Below are positions 11,371 to 21,431 of a stretch of 64,000 bases of DNA, one piece after another; the stretch's first letter is position 1, and the number at the start of each line of letters is the position of its first letter. A model generated the notes under the pieces. That model was not told the DNA's origin, searched no databases, and saw only the letters and a program-made list of their open reading frames with translations. This DNA comes from Hepsetus odoe (lineage: Eukaryota > Chordata > Actinopteri > Characiformes > Hepsetidae). A program made the translations under genes and the position numbers. The stretch covers positions 6,188,243 to 6,252,242 of the forward strand of contig CM029374.1 in assembly GCA_017165825.1 (NCBI GenBank), read 5' to 3'.

Positions 11371-11662
11371 TGTCACGGTCTGTCGTGCCCGTGGTTCCGA
11401 TCGGGCACGACAGATGGCGCTCTGCCCTGACTGAGCACACCTGGGCTTGTTAGAGACAGGTGTGCTTCATAGGGGCTGCTATTTAAGTTAATGGTGGCAC
11501 TTTTGGTTTGGGTTTGGTTTGGGTTTGGTTTGGGCTGCAGTTCCTTGACTTTGGTTAGGAACTGCAGTCCTTTGTTTTGTTTTGTAATTATAGTTAATAA
11601 AGTTACGTTTCGGAACCACTGGCTCTGCATTGGCGTCCTCCCTACACCCTGCCACCGTTACA
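11371..11662 (+). repeat. 5' LTR of gene-carrying LTR element (copy 1)
   Basis: A 292-bp LTR starting TGTCACGG and ending CCGTTACA (TG...CA). It is preceded by catca (11366-11370), which is repeated after the 3' LTR. It contains an inverted-repeat hairpin (TCTGTCGTGCCC / GGGCACGACAGA, about 11379-11414), a TATA-like TATTTAAG (about 11480-11487) and AATAAA (11596-11601). Compared with the 3' LTR it lacks ~50 bp after the TATA box and has extra TTTGGG repeats. Confidence 0.9.
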
Positions 11663-11664
11663 GA

Positions 11665-14600
11665 ATGAACCGCCAGTACCTGGACGTCGCGAGCCAAGAG
11701 CGCGAGCAGGAGCAGGTGTTATGGACGGCAGCGAACGTGGTCGAGCAGACGCTGCGGTTGATAAGGGCCTGGGAGACGGAGGAAGCGGTTCTGGACCTCC
11801 GCGAGTGTCTGGAGGGTGAGGAATGGGTGCGACGGACACCGACGGCCACGGCCAAGGAGCTCGAGCGCCGTCTGAGGAATGTGACGTCGCTGCTCCCTCT
11901 CGGTCCCACCCCGGATCCCGAGCTGCGCATGGATCGGTTCGCGCTGTTCCTCCGGATGCCGGTCTCCATGGCGACAAGGGCACAGCGCTACCTCCACACG
12001 CTGAACCACGTGGTGTTTTTTACAGGCGACATGGAAGACGGGGCTTCTTTGAAGGCTGCCACCGCGCAATGCGGAAGCACAGCGCCAGCCGCGCCGCCCT
12101 CCGCACAATGCGGAAGCACAGCGCCAGCCGCGCCGCCCTCCGCGCAATGCGGAAGCACAGCGCCAGCCGCGCCGCCCTCCGCGCAATGCGGAGGCACAGC
12201 GCCAGCTGCGCCGCCCTCCGCGCAATGCGGAGACACACTGTCAGCCGCGCCGCCCTTCGCGCACCGCGACAGCAACCACAGTCCGCCAGCGGAGAGAGCG
12301 CTGCGCGAAGCTGATAGCGGGAACACGGCCAACGCGAATCACCACAAGAGGTCGGTAGCAAACGCGTCTTTCCGTGTTCACAGCGACAGCACGGCGTCCC
12401 CCGCGCCGCCACGCGCCAGCACGGCGTCCCCCGCGCCGCCACGCACCAGCACGGCGTCCACCAAGAGGATGGCAAAGAAAGTCGTCCCTGACACTGAGAG
12501 CAGGAGGATGGGGGAGACCACTTCCTGCATCGTGCAACCAGGGAGGTCGACCAAGAAAGCCCGTCGCAACAAGAAAAGCGGCATCAAGAAGTCGACCGAA
12601 TCCACTACTAACCCATCTGCGGGGCTGAAAGCAGAGAAGCAGCAGCTCCAGGTTAGTGGGTATTTAGAAATGAAAGTTTGGGTACAGATGTGGATTGAAC
12701 ATGAGGCTGCAGTAACCATTCAGGCACAGGTGAGAAAGCACTTAGGCAGAAAACACTACCTGAAGCTACTGTGGGCAGCCAGGACTGTGCAGCAACATTA
12801 CCGAGCTAAGAAGATGATGAAGCAAGAGATGAGGTCTTTGAAGGAGAAAAGGGGGGCTGCTGTTGTTCTGCAAGCCGCATTCCGAGGGATAAAGGCCAGA
12901 CAGACTCTGAGACAGAAACATCAGGCCGCCACAGTGATACAATGCGTTTACAGGGCTCACTGTGCTCGGACGCGATACCTATGTATGAAATATGCTGCTG
13001 TTGCCATCCAGCTTAGGTATCGCTCCACGCTTGATGCCAGAAAGCAGAGGGAGGAATTCTTGGAATTGCGCTCTGCTGCAATGTTCCTGCAAGCCTGTGT
13101 TAGAGGTCAGAGGGTCAGAAGGGAGATTGTCCGGCAACATCAGGCAGCTTCCCTAATACAGGCGGCGTTCAGAGGACACAGGGAGGTAGCAAAGTACCAG
13201 GCCATAAGGGTGTCAGCTGTCATCATTCAAAGACATTATAGGTCTTACACTACAGGCAAACTGGAACATGAAAGATTCCAGGTGTTGAGAAGGTCAGTGA
13301 TATGCATCCAGGCAGCTTTTAGGGGTTTTTCTGTTCGAAAGAATGTTGCTGCAATGCACAAAGCTGCCACCATGATCCAGGCGGTAGTAAGAATGCACCA
13401 GCAAAGATTGGTTTTCAAGAAGCAGTGCTGGGCAGCAAGTGTTCTTCAGAGGAGGTTCAGAAGGTGGAAGCTTGGGCACCAACAAAAGCAGAGGTATCAG
13501 CTGTTCAGACATGCTGCAATTTGCTTGCAAAAGTCATTCAGAGGAAAGCAGGCAAGGGATCTGGCCAAACGGATCAGAGCTGCAAAGACAATCCAATCTC
13601 ACCTCAGAGATGAACAAATCAGCTACATGAATGTTCAGCTCACGGAACAGAGGGAGTTGTTGACAGAGCTCTACCAGCAGCTGATGGCGAAAGAAGCCTC
13701 GATGCTACAGGTGAATGCCTCGGTCACGAATGAAGGGTTGAAACGCAAGGAAAGGATCACCTATCTGCTTCCTCAGCTGGAGAGGACCAAAGGACTCTTG
13801 TCCAGTGGCCAAGGGGAGATTGAAGCCATGGAAACAGAAAGAAAGGCTCGGGCTCAAGACAAAGGTGAGCTTCAAGGAAAGAGCGCGAAAATTAGAGAAG
13901 GAAGAGATGTCTCTAGAATAAAGCTGCACGCTGTGACGGCTGTCCAAAGAGAAAGGCTGGTGAGAACGGATGAACAGAGGAACCTAACTGTCTGCCAGAC
14001 AACGAGGAAAGTTGAGACTCCAACCATTCAGGAGAAGCTGGAAGCTAAAATAGCCACTATGGAAGAACAACTGAACCAGACCAGGGCAGAGTTGAGACAG
14101 GTGCAAGACCAAAACGTCGCTCTGCGGGCAGAACTGAGAAAAGTCAGGAGAGAGGCTGGTAAACCCACTGAGCTGCAAGACCTGTCCAGAGGTGATCCAG
14201 AGAAGGAGTGCTTCAGAGGCTTTGTGGGTGCTACCGCTGACGACAATCCAGCCGCCCCATCTGATGTGCCTGTGGAGGACCCACGGACACCAGAGGCGTC
14301 GGGATTAATCAAAACCCCGCCTATTCAGAAAAGAGGAGTAATCCAGGTTGCCAAGGGTAAAGCCTGGACAAGCAAGAAGGACAGCGACTGGAGGCGAAGC
14401 ACGCACGAGGTAACTAACTCTTCCCCTCCGAAACACAGAGATTCCCCTGTATTCGACTGTTTTTCAGGTGAAAACCAGACAGAGCTCTCGAGCCAATCAG
14501 AGGAGTCCTTCAGAGGTCCCGCTGCAGGGTCAGCGAGACAGGTGACGAAGGAAACCCGGGATAACAGAGAGAAACCGAAGGACTGTGCGGCCAAACCCAA

Positions 14601-14763
14601 ACACCAAAGGGACTCGGTTACGAAGATATGGACTGAGACTCTGGGATACCCCTCACCACTGCCAGGACCTCCGAACACTACTGGCCAGAGGTCCCTTGTT
14701 GTTGTAATTTGGGTGTTTGTGGGCCTGGCCAGGCGCCCCGTAAAGGGGACTGTTCCAGTTTAA
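11665..14763 (+). CDS. Intact ~1,032-codon ORF inside LTR element: novel N-terminus, Ala/Pro repeats, IQ array, coiled coil
   Basis: The frame is open upstream to 11491, but ATG 11665, three bases into the internal region, is the first ATG outside the LTR. Residues 1-130 (MNRQYLDV..., ERRLRNVTSLLP, RAQRYLHTLNHV) are not recognised; a related sequence exists in the minus-strand copy near 24 kb. Residues ~133-198 are five 13-residue AQCGSTAPAAPPS-type units. Residues ~240-330 are basic. Residues ~344-647 hold about 13 IQ-like motifs (AAVTIQAQVRKH, AAVVLQAAFRG, AASLIQAAFRG and others) spaced as in ASPM-type arrays; IQ motifs bind calmodulin or light chains. Residues ~648-840 are heptad-rich coiled coil (LEAKIATMEEQLNQTRAEL). 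The tail to 1032 is low complexity. No gag zinc knuckle, protease, RT or integrase motif occurs. The IQ array appears captured from a host ASPM-like gene. Translation is unproven. Confidence 0.75.
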   Translation: MNRQYLDVASQEREQEQVLWTAANVVEQTLRLIRAWETEEAVLDLRECLEGEEWVRRTPTATAKELERRLRNVTSLLPLGPTPDPELRMDRFALFLRMPVSMATRAQRYLHTLNHVVFFTGDMEDGASLKAATAQCGSTAPAAPPSAQCGSTAPAAPPSAQCGSTAPAAPPSAQCGGTAPAAPPSAQCGDTLSAAPPFAHRDSNHSPPAERALREADSGNTANANHHKRSVANASFRVHSDSTASPAPPRASTASPAPPRTSTASTKRMAKKVVPDTESRRMGETTSCIVQPGRSTKKARRNKKSGIKKSTESTTNPSAGLKAEKQQLQVSGYLEMKVWVQMWIEHEAAVTIQAQVRKHLGRKHYLKLLWAARTVQQHYRAKKMMKQEMRSLKEKRGAAVVLQAAFRGIKARQTLRQKHQAATVIQCVYRAHCARTRYLCMKYAAVAIQLRYRSTLDARKQREEFLELRSAAMFLQACVRGQRVRREIVRQHQAASLIQAAFRGHREVAKYQAIRVSAVIIQRHYRSYTTGKLEHERFQVLRRSVICIQAAFRGFSVRKNVAAMHKAATMIQAVVRMHQQRLVFKKQCWAASVLQRRFRRWKLGHQQKQRYQLFRHAAICLQKSFRGKQARDLAKRIRAAKTIQSHLRDEQISYMNVQLTEQRELLTELYQQLMAKEASMLQVNASVTNEGLKRKERITYLLPQLERTKGLLSSGQGEIEAMETERKARAQDKGELQGKSAKIREGRDVSRIKLHAVTAVQRERLVRTDEQRNLTVCQTTRKVETPTIQEKLEAKIATMEEQLNQTRAELRQVQDQNVALRAELRKVRREAGKPTELQDLSRGDPEKECFRGFVGATADDNPAAPSDVPVEDPRTPEASGLIKTPPIQKRGVIQVAKGKAWTSKKDSDWRRSTHEVTNSSPPKHRDSPVFDCFSGENQTELSSQSEESFRGPAAGSARQVTKETRDNREKPKDCAAKPKHQRDSVTKIWTETLGYPSPLPGPPNTTGQRSLVVVIWVFVGLARRPVKGTVPV
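12064..12258 (+). repeat. 39-bp coding tandem repeat, 5 units
   Basis: Five direct repeats of a 39-base unit, in frame with the large ORF, encode AQCGSTAPAAPPS and variants (the last two units have G for S and DTLS for STAP). Units 1-3 are nearly identical and units 4-5 drift. A second in-frame block of about 30-base units (STASPAPPRA type) lies at about 12386-12460. Confidence 0.9.
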
Positions 14764-14820
14764 CTGGGTTTTTGTTTAGCCTCCCCTCTGAGGTTCGGAT
14801 CTGTTTTGACGCCTCAGGAG

Positions 14821-14843
14821 TGGTGTTTTTTGGGGGGGGCTAC
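14821..14843 (+). promoter_or_regulatory. G-rich polypurine-like tract before 3' LTR
   Basis: A G8 run in TTTTTTGGGGGGGGCTAC immediately precedes the 3' LTR. The position and composition fit a plus-strand priming polypurine tract of an LTR retroelement. Copy 3 has a 27-G tract in the same place. Confidence 0.6.
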
Positions 14844-15171
14844 TGTCATGGTCTGTCCGATCGGAACCACGGGCACGACAGATGGCGCTCTGCCCTGACT
14901 GAGCACACCTGGGCTTGTTAGAGACAGGTGTGCTTCATAGGGGCTGCTATTTAAGCCCCGGTGTGTCAGGACAGAGCGCGGTTCATTATCGAGGCTACGC
15001 CTCACAGTTAATGGTGGCACTTTTGGTTTGGGTTTGGTTTGGGCTGCAGTTCCTTGACTTTGGTTAGGAACTGCAGTCCTTTGTTTTGTTTTGTAATTAT
15101 AGTTAATAAAGTTACGTTTCGGAACCACTGGCTCTGCATTGGCGTCCTCCCTACACCCCGCCACCGTTACA
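14844..15171 (+). repeat. 3' LTR of gene-carrying LTR element (copy 1)
   Basis: A 328-bp LTR (TGTCATGG ... CCGTTACA) followed by target duplication catca (15172-15176). It has TATTTAAG at 14948-14955 and AATAAA at 15105-15110. The small loop of the 5'-LTR hairpin is present here in inverted orientation (CGATCGGAACCAC instead of GTGGTTCCGATCG), with a 5-base loss in one arm. Confidence 0.9.
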
Positions 15172-15294
15172 CATCACTGGGTCCCTGAGCAAGATCCTTA
15201 ACCCTGAGTTGCTCCAGGGGGACTGTCCCTGTAATTAGGACATGGAAGTCGCTCTAGATAAGAGCGTCTGCTAAATGCCATAAATGTAAATGTA
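15172..15294 (+). repeat. SINE-2 3' part with UnaL2-like tail
   Basis: Continuation of the SINE-2 begun at 11287: CCCTGAGCAAGATCCTTAACC, GCTCCAGGGGGACTG, then GTCGCTCTAGATAAGAGCG and a TAAATGTAAATGTAA tail. The stem-loop plus TGTAA-type tail matches the 3' end shared by eel UnaL2 LINEs and their partner SINEs, which implies mobilisation by that LINE type. Confidence 0.8.
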
Positions 15295-15423
15295 AGACTG
15301 ATTGGATTATTTAGTTAGTAACATTTTTGGGTGGTAGTAGCCTTGATTAAATGGCTGTCCTGTCAGATTATTTCATGAATTACAATAAACCGTGCTATAA
15401 TAAATCCACATCTGAAGGTCTAA

Positions 15424-15505
15424 TGGGGCAGCAGTGGCCTAAGGGTTAGGGAGTTGGCCCTCAGAAGGTTATGGGTTTTAAGTGCAGTGCAGCAGTGCAT
15501 CACTC
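15424..15505 (+). repeat. SINE-1 head fragment
   Basis: GGGGCAGCAGTGGCCTAAGGGTTAGGG followed by a degenerate B-box. The rest of the SINE is lost. Confidence 0.7.
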
Positions 15506-15980
15506 CAGAGTCTTCTTAATCTTCTTGTGATTTTGTTTCTTGGGCAGGCCAAACAGTCTAGAAATTGTATTAAAGTTTTTTAGGTTTTTTTTTTGTTAAG
15601 TTTTTAAGTTACAAACTGAGGACTTTTAAACACTTTATTTTCCTCTCCACCTTTGTGAGCATGACCTATTTTGAGGGGCAGAAAAGCTCATGACTGTGGA
15701 TTGTCCGGATGAGATTTGGGGTATCCAACTTAGATATCCAAGGTATTAAAAATCATAAAGCTTTCAATCACCCGACCTTGCCTAATGGTGACTGTGAATG
15801 AGCCATGACCTCAATAAGCTAAGATCTGAGACCTCGGAAAAAGCTCAGATCTTATAACACTTTGTTTGCTTTGTAGATGCACGGGAGGTCATGGACTTTC
15901 AACTTAATATCTGCTTTTATATTATATTACATATAAAGTATTATATTATAACTTTCTAAAGCTGTTGTTAAGTGAAAGTG
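15506..15980. other. AT-rich unique DNA
   Basis: No recognised coding or repeat feature. Confidence 0.4.
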
Positions 15981-16437
15981 GCGGTGGTCTACTGGTGGGA
16001 TACTTGCCTATGGACCTATGGCTCAAGAGGTCCCAGGTTCGAATCCCAACTCTGGCACTACCACCACTGGGCTACCACCACCTGAGCAAGACCCTTAACC
16101 CTGAATTGCTCCAGGGGGACTGATCCTGTAATTAGGACATGGAAGTTGCTCTGGAGGGGCAGCGGTGGCCTAGTGGTTAGGGCGTTGGCCACATGATCGG
16201 AGGATCGGGGGTTCAAACCCTTTCCCAGTGGGTTGCCCTGAGGTACCCTTGAGCAAGGTGCCGTCCCTGTCCCGCTCCTCCCTGCGATGGGCTGGCGACC
16301 TGTCCAAGGTGTGTCCCCCGTCCTCGCCCTGTGTGCGCTGGGTTGGACACCAGCGCGACCCCGTTTTGGACAAGCGGCAGATAATGGATGGAAGTTGCTC
16401 TGGATAAGATAAGAGCATCTGCTAAATGTAAATGTAA
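15981..16437 (+). repeat. SINE-2 interrupted by a SINE-1b
   Basis: Head GCGGTGGTCTACTGGTGGG and B-box GGTTCGAATCCC, body CCTGAGCAAGACCCTTAACC, then the tail GTTGCTCTGGATAAG...GCATCTGCTAAATGTAAATG at 16391-16437. A SINE-1b occupies 16156-16389 and is flanked by copies of GGAAGTTGCTCTGGA from SINE-2. Confidence 0.9.
16156..16389 (+). repeat. SINE-1b nested in SINE-2, 15-bp target duplication
   Basis: GGGGCAGCGGTGGCCTAGTG head, GAGGTACCCTTGAGCAAGG, CCTGCGATGGGCTGGCGACC and a GGACAAGCGGCAGATAATGG tail. The 15-bp duplication GGAAGTTGCTCTGGA (16141-16155 and 16390-16404) proves retroposition of the head and alternative tail as one unit. Confidence 0.92.
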
Positions 16438-16438
16438 T

Positions 16439-16640
16439 GTGAAAGTGACTAATTTGTGTGAAAAATAGCACACAGTGAGGCACAACAAAATACAACCTCT
16501 GCTTTACACTCAAACACCATTCAGTAGGGGGCAGTTATTTATAGCACCTGGGGAGCAGTGATGGGGATGGTGCCTTGCTCAAGGGTACCTCAGGGCAATC
16601 TACTGGTCTGGAATTCGATCCCACAACCTTTCGATCCTGG
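16439..16640 (-). repeat. SINE-1
   Basis: Reverse complement of SINE-1: starts GTGAAAGTGACTAATTTGTG, includes CTTGCTCAAGGGTACCTCAG and reaches the B-box (TCGATCCCACAACC). It abuts the SINE-2 tail. Confidence 0.85.
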
Positions 16641-18622
16641 GGTTATTAGGAATTAAGGAATAAGTTAGATTTTTTACTGAATTTGTATTTTTTAAAAAAA
16701 GCATTTGCAGTTTAATCAGAATGCAGTTGCAAGGTCTTCAGCATGGAACACTCATCAATTCTGTTGGAAGAATTTCAAGGTGTTATTCAGAAGAGATATG
16801 AAAGCTCTCTCACTGTTTTTAAAGTAGTTAATGGTTTTGTGGCTGTATGTTTTAATGAATGCCTGGATCCATTATGTGATCATGAAGGCCTGAATGCTGA
16901 CCTACTTTATATTTCCAAAGTGATGCACAGCAATAGTGCACAGAAAGCTTTCTGTTTTTTATGGATTTTTTAATGGAGTTCTTAACACTTTTTTCTTCAT
17001 GTACTTTTCAAAATATCTTTAAAAATCACACTTTCTGTGTTGTTTTGTGACAGGTATCCATATCCATGTATTTTTAATATTTAGTTGCATTTTTACTTTT
17101 ATCTACATTACCATTTAATTTTACTAAGAAAATCATCAGGGCCTCCTTGCAGACTTTTTCTAGACCACACTTTTAGGGATCATCTGCACATGCTGGCTAC
17201 TTGAATCAAAGCTACATTGACACAAAGACAGATGTTAAAGAAGACACCTGCTGAACACAGACTAAAACGGCTATCTGTGGTTACATGTGTTACTTCGTTA
17301 TACTTTTAATGTTGGACATTTGTTAGTAATGACCCGTTTGCTCTTTTGTTGGTTGGTGTCAATCAGAAAAGACTGGGTTCTCCCTCTGTGCATTGATTCC
17401 TTAAAAAGGTTTCTTTTTCCAGCATTAGAGAGTTTTTTTTTTCCCTCTGTTGCTTGTTCACTAGGGGTCTTATTGGATTTCCATAAAGATCCTTTGTGAA
17501 GACCGTGGTAAAAAGCGCTATATCCTTGTCTTGACTATTTCTTTGCCTTTCATCTAATGAGTGCTGGGATAGGGTCCAGCAAGCAGTTCAGATCATGGAT
17601 GAAAGTAAAGTACTTTCAGCCTGCTTGTATGAAAAGCTAGATTAATAAAAATGAGTCTTTTAAAGAGAAATAAATTAATGAATAGATTCATTTTGTTGCC
17701 ACTGTACTGTTATAATTACAATCACTGCTATCCTGTCTTCTCATATCCCTTCTGCCTCATCCTTTCAGAAAATAAGTTTGCAAGTGATTTTTTTTTTTAT
17801 TATTTGCCTTTCTGAGTGTTGGATCTTACTACAACACCTACAGTAATTTTTTTTTTACTCTGTTCAAATTAAACTCTAATGAGATCACTATGTCTTCACA
17901 AACAGAAGTCTTAACTTGTAGAATTTGCCACGGATACAAATGAAAAACTTGAGTTTATTATTTACAATGGATTCTTTTCATGTTACCAGAAGAGAAATTT
18001 GTAGAAAATGAGAAATCAGCTTCCTCAGTTTAACTGAAAGTAATTCAGCTTTAGCTTCATTCATTTTGGTGCTTTACCTCAATGATGTCTTCAAAAAGTA
18101 CAATTAATAAATATTAAAATCATGTTTTGGCAAATAATAAAGCCATAAATTCCATTTTAAAAACAAGCAAACAGATAGGTAAAAGTCATATGACTGCATT
18201 CATAATGTGGGCCAAAATGGCCACTTTTTCATTTCGCTTGCATTTTCATAGCAGCTTTAACAGCACAAATCATAAGGAAGCTGATATTTTCTGATATACT
18301 GGGTTAGGGTCGCTTGTGGTCGAATACTGGTCTGATTTTTTGCAATGTGACCTCAGTCTCAACAGTCATATCATAATAAATGCAACTTTTCAACATCACT
18401 CAAGATATTTGAAGTTAATGAGAATAGAACATTGAGGCTTGCAGTAAGTTTAGCTAAACTTTTGATCGGTAGGGGCTTGTCTACACTCAAAACAAAACAT
18501 TTTTCCTTTCCAGTAAGCTGTTTAAGCATAAAGCTTAACGTTAGATCTCAATTAATCTTACTCTTTTTCAACCCCCTCTCTGTTGCTGTACTCTTCATTT
18601 AGAGATGATGTCTTAACAGGCT

Positions 18623-18665
<43 letters not shown>

Positions 18666-19690
18666 GCAGAATCAGACCGCAGGGAGACGGTGGACACATG
18701 CCCACACACCTCACACACAACATTAGACTTCATCTATTTGCTGGCATGCAAAAGGCAGAACTAAATCTTCATGATCTTACAGCAATATCTACTCCAGTGA
18801 TTTAAAGGGGTACTCTGGCCTATAAACACTGTCTGCTGTGTTATTAGCTGTGTTTTGCAGCATTCAGTAGAGTGTTACAAGCAATCCCAGTTAATTTTCA
18901 AACAGTGAACAGTCGGTTGCCATTCTAATGACTCTGGTAAGGTATCTGCCAGAATAGCCAGCAACCTTAAGTACTTACAGCATTGTCATTCTCACCTGAT
19001 GAGTCATTTCTGTCATTTCCGTGTAATCTGAAGAGAGTTATACGTCTGCAAAGATCATTTTGGCTTATATATATTGTAACTTATTCAATATACTACTTTA
19101 ATTTTTGCATATTTTACTAGAAAATCACTTTGTTGGTGCAAAAATACTATTTTACAGCTGTCAAACTGTTTGATATTTGGCGTATTGAGTATATTAAATC
19201 AGAGAAATGGTTAAATGGTAAACAAATGGTTTACTTTGCCGTGAAGTCCCTCAAGATCCAGTTCAACAAATTAAAGTGATTTCAACCACTCAAGATTCAG
19301 TATCTTGTATAATAATCACAAGCCTGATCATCTGCACCTGTTTCTTTTTTTTTTTCACGTCTTAATGCCTTAACGTGGCAGCTTTGTTTGATTTATACAT
19401 AGCTCACTGTGTGGCTTAGCAAGCAAAAAACAACCCTGCATGTGCAATTTATATATCTATATTTTAAAAAACACATGTAGAAGCAGCAGTTCAGAGAAAT
19501 ATGAGAAATCAGAGAAATTTGATGGTAGCATGTCTTGATGCCAAAGAGCAAGCATCTTAAAGTGGATGTAGTAGTTTGACAGGGTGGAGAACCATTTCAT
19601 TTAATGTCCTTAATGTTCAATATCATGACTGTAAGTGCAATATAACTGAATGATTTGAATGGTAAAATACGATTTATATATATTTTTTTA
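16641..19690. other. ~3 kb AT-rich unique DNA with a (CA)n
   Basis: Mostly single-copy-looking sequence. The open frames at 16743 and 17287 have no recognisable domain. A (CA)n microsatellite is listed separately. Confidence 0.4.
18625..18663. repeat. (CA)n microsatellite
   Basis: About 19 uninterrupted CA dinucleotides. Confidence 0.97.
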
Positions 19691-19703
19691 CACTTTTTTT
19701 CAG

Positions 19704-19824
19704 GTACAGGGACTGGACTAAAAATGAGAACCGAAACATGTTGTCCTGCAAGAAGCCTGAAGAACTGTTCCTCAGCAATACATTAAAAAATACAGGAGTC
19801 TGGCTCTTCGGAGATAAAATATGA
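19704..19824 (+). CDS. possible terminal coding exon (39 codons)
   Basis: A strong acceptor context (TTTTTTTACACTTTTTTTCAG) is followed by an open frame starting YRDWTKNENRNMLSCKK and ending GVWLFGDKI, stop at 19822-19824. AATAAA-type signals lie downstream (19945-19950 in an AATAAATAAATAAA run, and 20567-20572). The surroundings are non-repetitive, unlike most of the window. I do not recognise the protein and see no upstream exon, so this could be chance. Confidence 0.3.
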
Positions 19825-20578
19825 AGAAATGAGTGGCGGCTCAATTCTTTTGCACAGTTTTATATTTCAAGAAGATCCCAACAATATATATTTTGCAAGT
19901 CCTCACTTATAAAAATGCACCTCAATTACTAAATGTAAAGCATAAATAAATAAATGCGCTTTCTCAATGAATCAACCACTGCATCTCCAAAGCCATAAGC
20001 ATTGTGCAAGACCCCATTCACCCCTCTCGAACTCCCTCTTGCTGCATGGAAAAAAGTTGTGCAACAAACAAATAACTGTCAGACAGTTTATCCCCCCAGG
20101 CCAGTAGACTCCTAATCCAGATCTGCACTGTACACACAACATATTCCTGAATAGTTTTTTGCACCCCCAAAAAAACTATATATAGTTTACTTTCAATACA
20201 AACCTTAATCCTGTCGCTGCTGTATATTTGTCAATGTTTGCATTTAAAATAATGTATTTATACTTTAACTTGCATCCATGTTTTTTTTTACAGTTAATTA
20301 AATCCCACTAAAATACAGTTACTATTGATGCTGTTTCAGATTTTCATCAACAGCACTGTGTGCTGTCTTTGACTGCTGTTTTTTTTTTTTTGGTTGTATT
20401 TTTTTTTTTTTATTGCTGTTCTTGTTTTAAAGTTTTTGCACTTGTCACTTTCTGTCTACAGTGGTTGAACATTTGTGAAGCATTTGAAACTTTTTATATT
20501 CTGCATGAGTTTGATCTAAAAACTTCCTATTTTCATACAAACTTTAAAAGTAACTAAAGAAAAGTAAATAAAAACAAA
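19825..20578. other. AT-rich sequence, possible 3' UTR
   Basis: Poly-T runs near 20378-20412 and several AATAAA-like strings occur. No coding sequence is recognised. Confidence 0.35.
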
Positions 20579-20583
20579 CATAT

Positions 20584-21074
20584 TGTAATGGTGGCGGGGT
20601 ACCGGAAGGACGTCAGCTCCGAGCCAGGAGTTCCGAACCGAAGTTTATTATGCACAGTGACAAAACAAACAAGAAACAGGGAACGGGGGACTGCAGTTCT
20701 ACACATGAAACCCTATGACTGGGGAACTGCAGTCTAACCCTAGAGACTAAGTGGTCTATACTAGGCGACCTATACCTAGTCATAGACACAAAGTTTACAC
20801 AAACACCACCCGTTACGCATAGGTTAGACCTACCTAATGAGCCGCGCTCTGTTCTGACTCATCGGGGCTTAAATAGTCAGCCCCAATGATGCACACCTGC
20901 CCGCAGGGGCTCAGGTGTGCTTAGTCAGAACAGAGCGCCCTCTAGCGTACCCTAAACACCTCCTGTGACATAAACACCCTGTATGTGACCGAGAGCGCCC
21001 TCTAGCGTGCCCAAAACACAACACACGTGACAGAGAGCACCCTCTAGCGTGCCCAAACCCTAACACACGTGACA
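20584..21074 (-). repeat. LTR of the same family, solo-like (LTR_A)
   Basis: A 491-bp LTR in minus orientation (minus strand TGTCACGTG ... CATTACA). It is flanked on both sides by a perfect 5-bp duplication, catat (20579-20583 and 21075-21079), so by itself it looks like a solo LTR. On the minus strand it holds a repeated GAGGGCGCTC motif, GAGCACACCT-like AAGCACACCT, CTATTTAAG (about 20869-20877) and AATAAA (20644-20649). It is longer than the copy-1 LTR because of a tandem CTAGAGGG(C/T)GCTC-containing block at its 5' end. Confidence 0.85.
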
Positions 21075-21431
21075 CATATATACCTCATCCTTTATTTACT
21101 GAGGAAAATGATCCAATATCGCACATTTGTGAGCATCAAAATTATGTACCTCTAGTATTAACAGCTGATTTGAAGGTGAAAGCACAGTTTTCAATCAATG
21201 TGATGAAAATCAGGCACTTGTTTTTGGGGTTTTATCAAAGTCTGAACTTCACAACACGTTTGTGAAAGTAAAATCCAGCACAAATTTATAAGATTTCTCA
21301 GGATCTTCAAAAATAATTGGAAAGGTTACAAAACCTTTAATAAAGGGTTTGGATTTCATCAATCCATAGTCAGACTGTATTAACGGAGGACCCTTGTTTC
21401 TCTCCCAACAAATGAGCAAAAACAAAAGAAC
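21075..21431. repeat. flank segment duplicated at 24958-25318
   Basis: About 357 bases (ACCTCATCCTTTATTTACTG...) occur again at 24958-25318 with several small insertions and deletions, between LTR and LINE-A in both places. This is single-copy-looking flank, so its repetition marks a segmental or assembly duplication. Confidence 0.85.

Noticed and set aside
11491..11664. Upstream 58-codon extension of the large ORF
   Set aside because: It lies in the LTR, includes repeated TTTGGG sequence and is not shared with copy 2; the ATG at 11665 is the better start.
11642..12537. Several 100-170 codon frames in other frames and on the minus strand
   Set aside because: They overlap the GC-rich tandem repeats of the large element ORF and are shadows of it.
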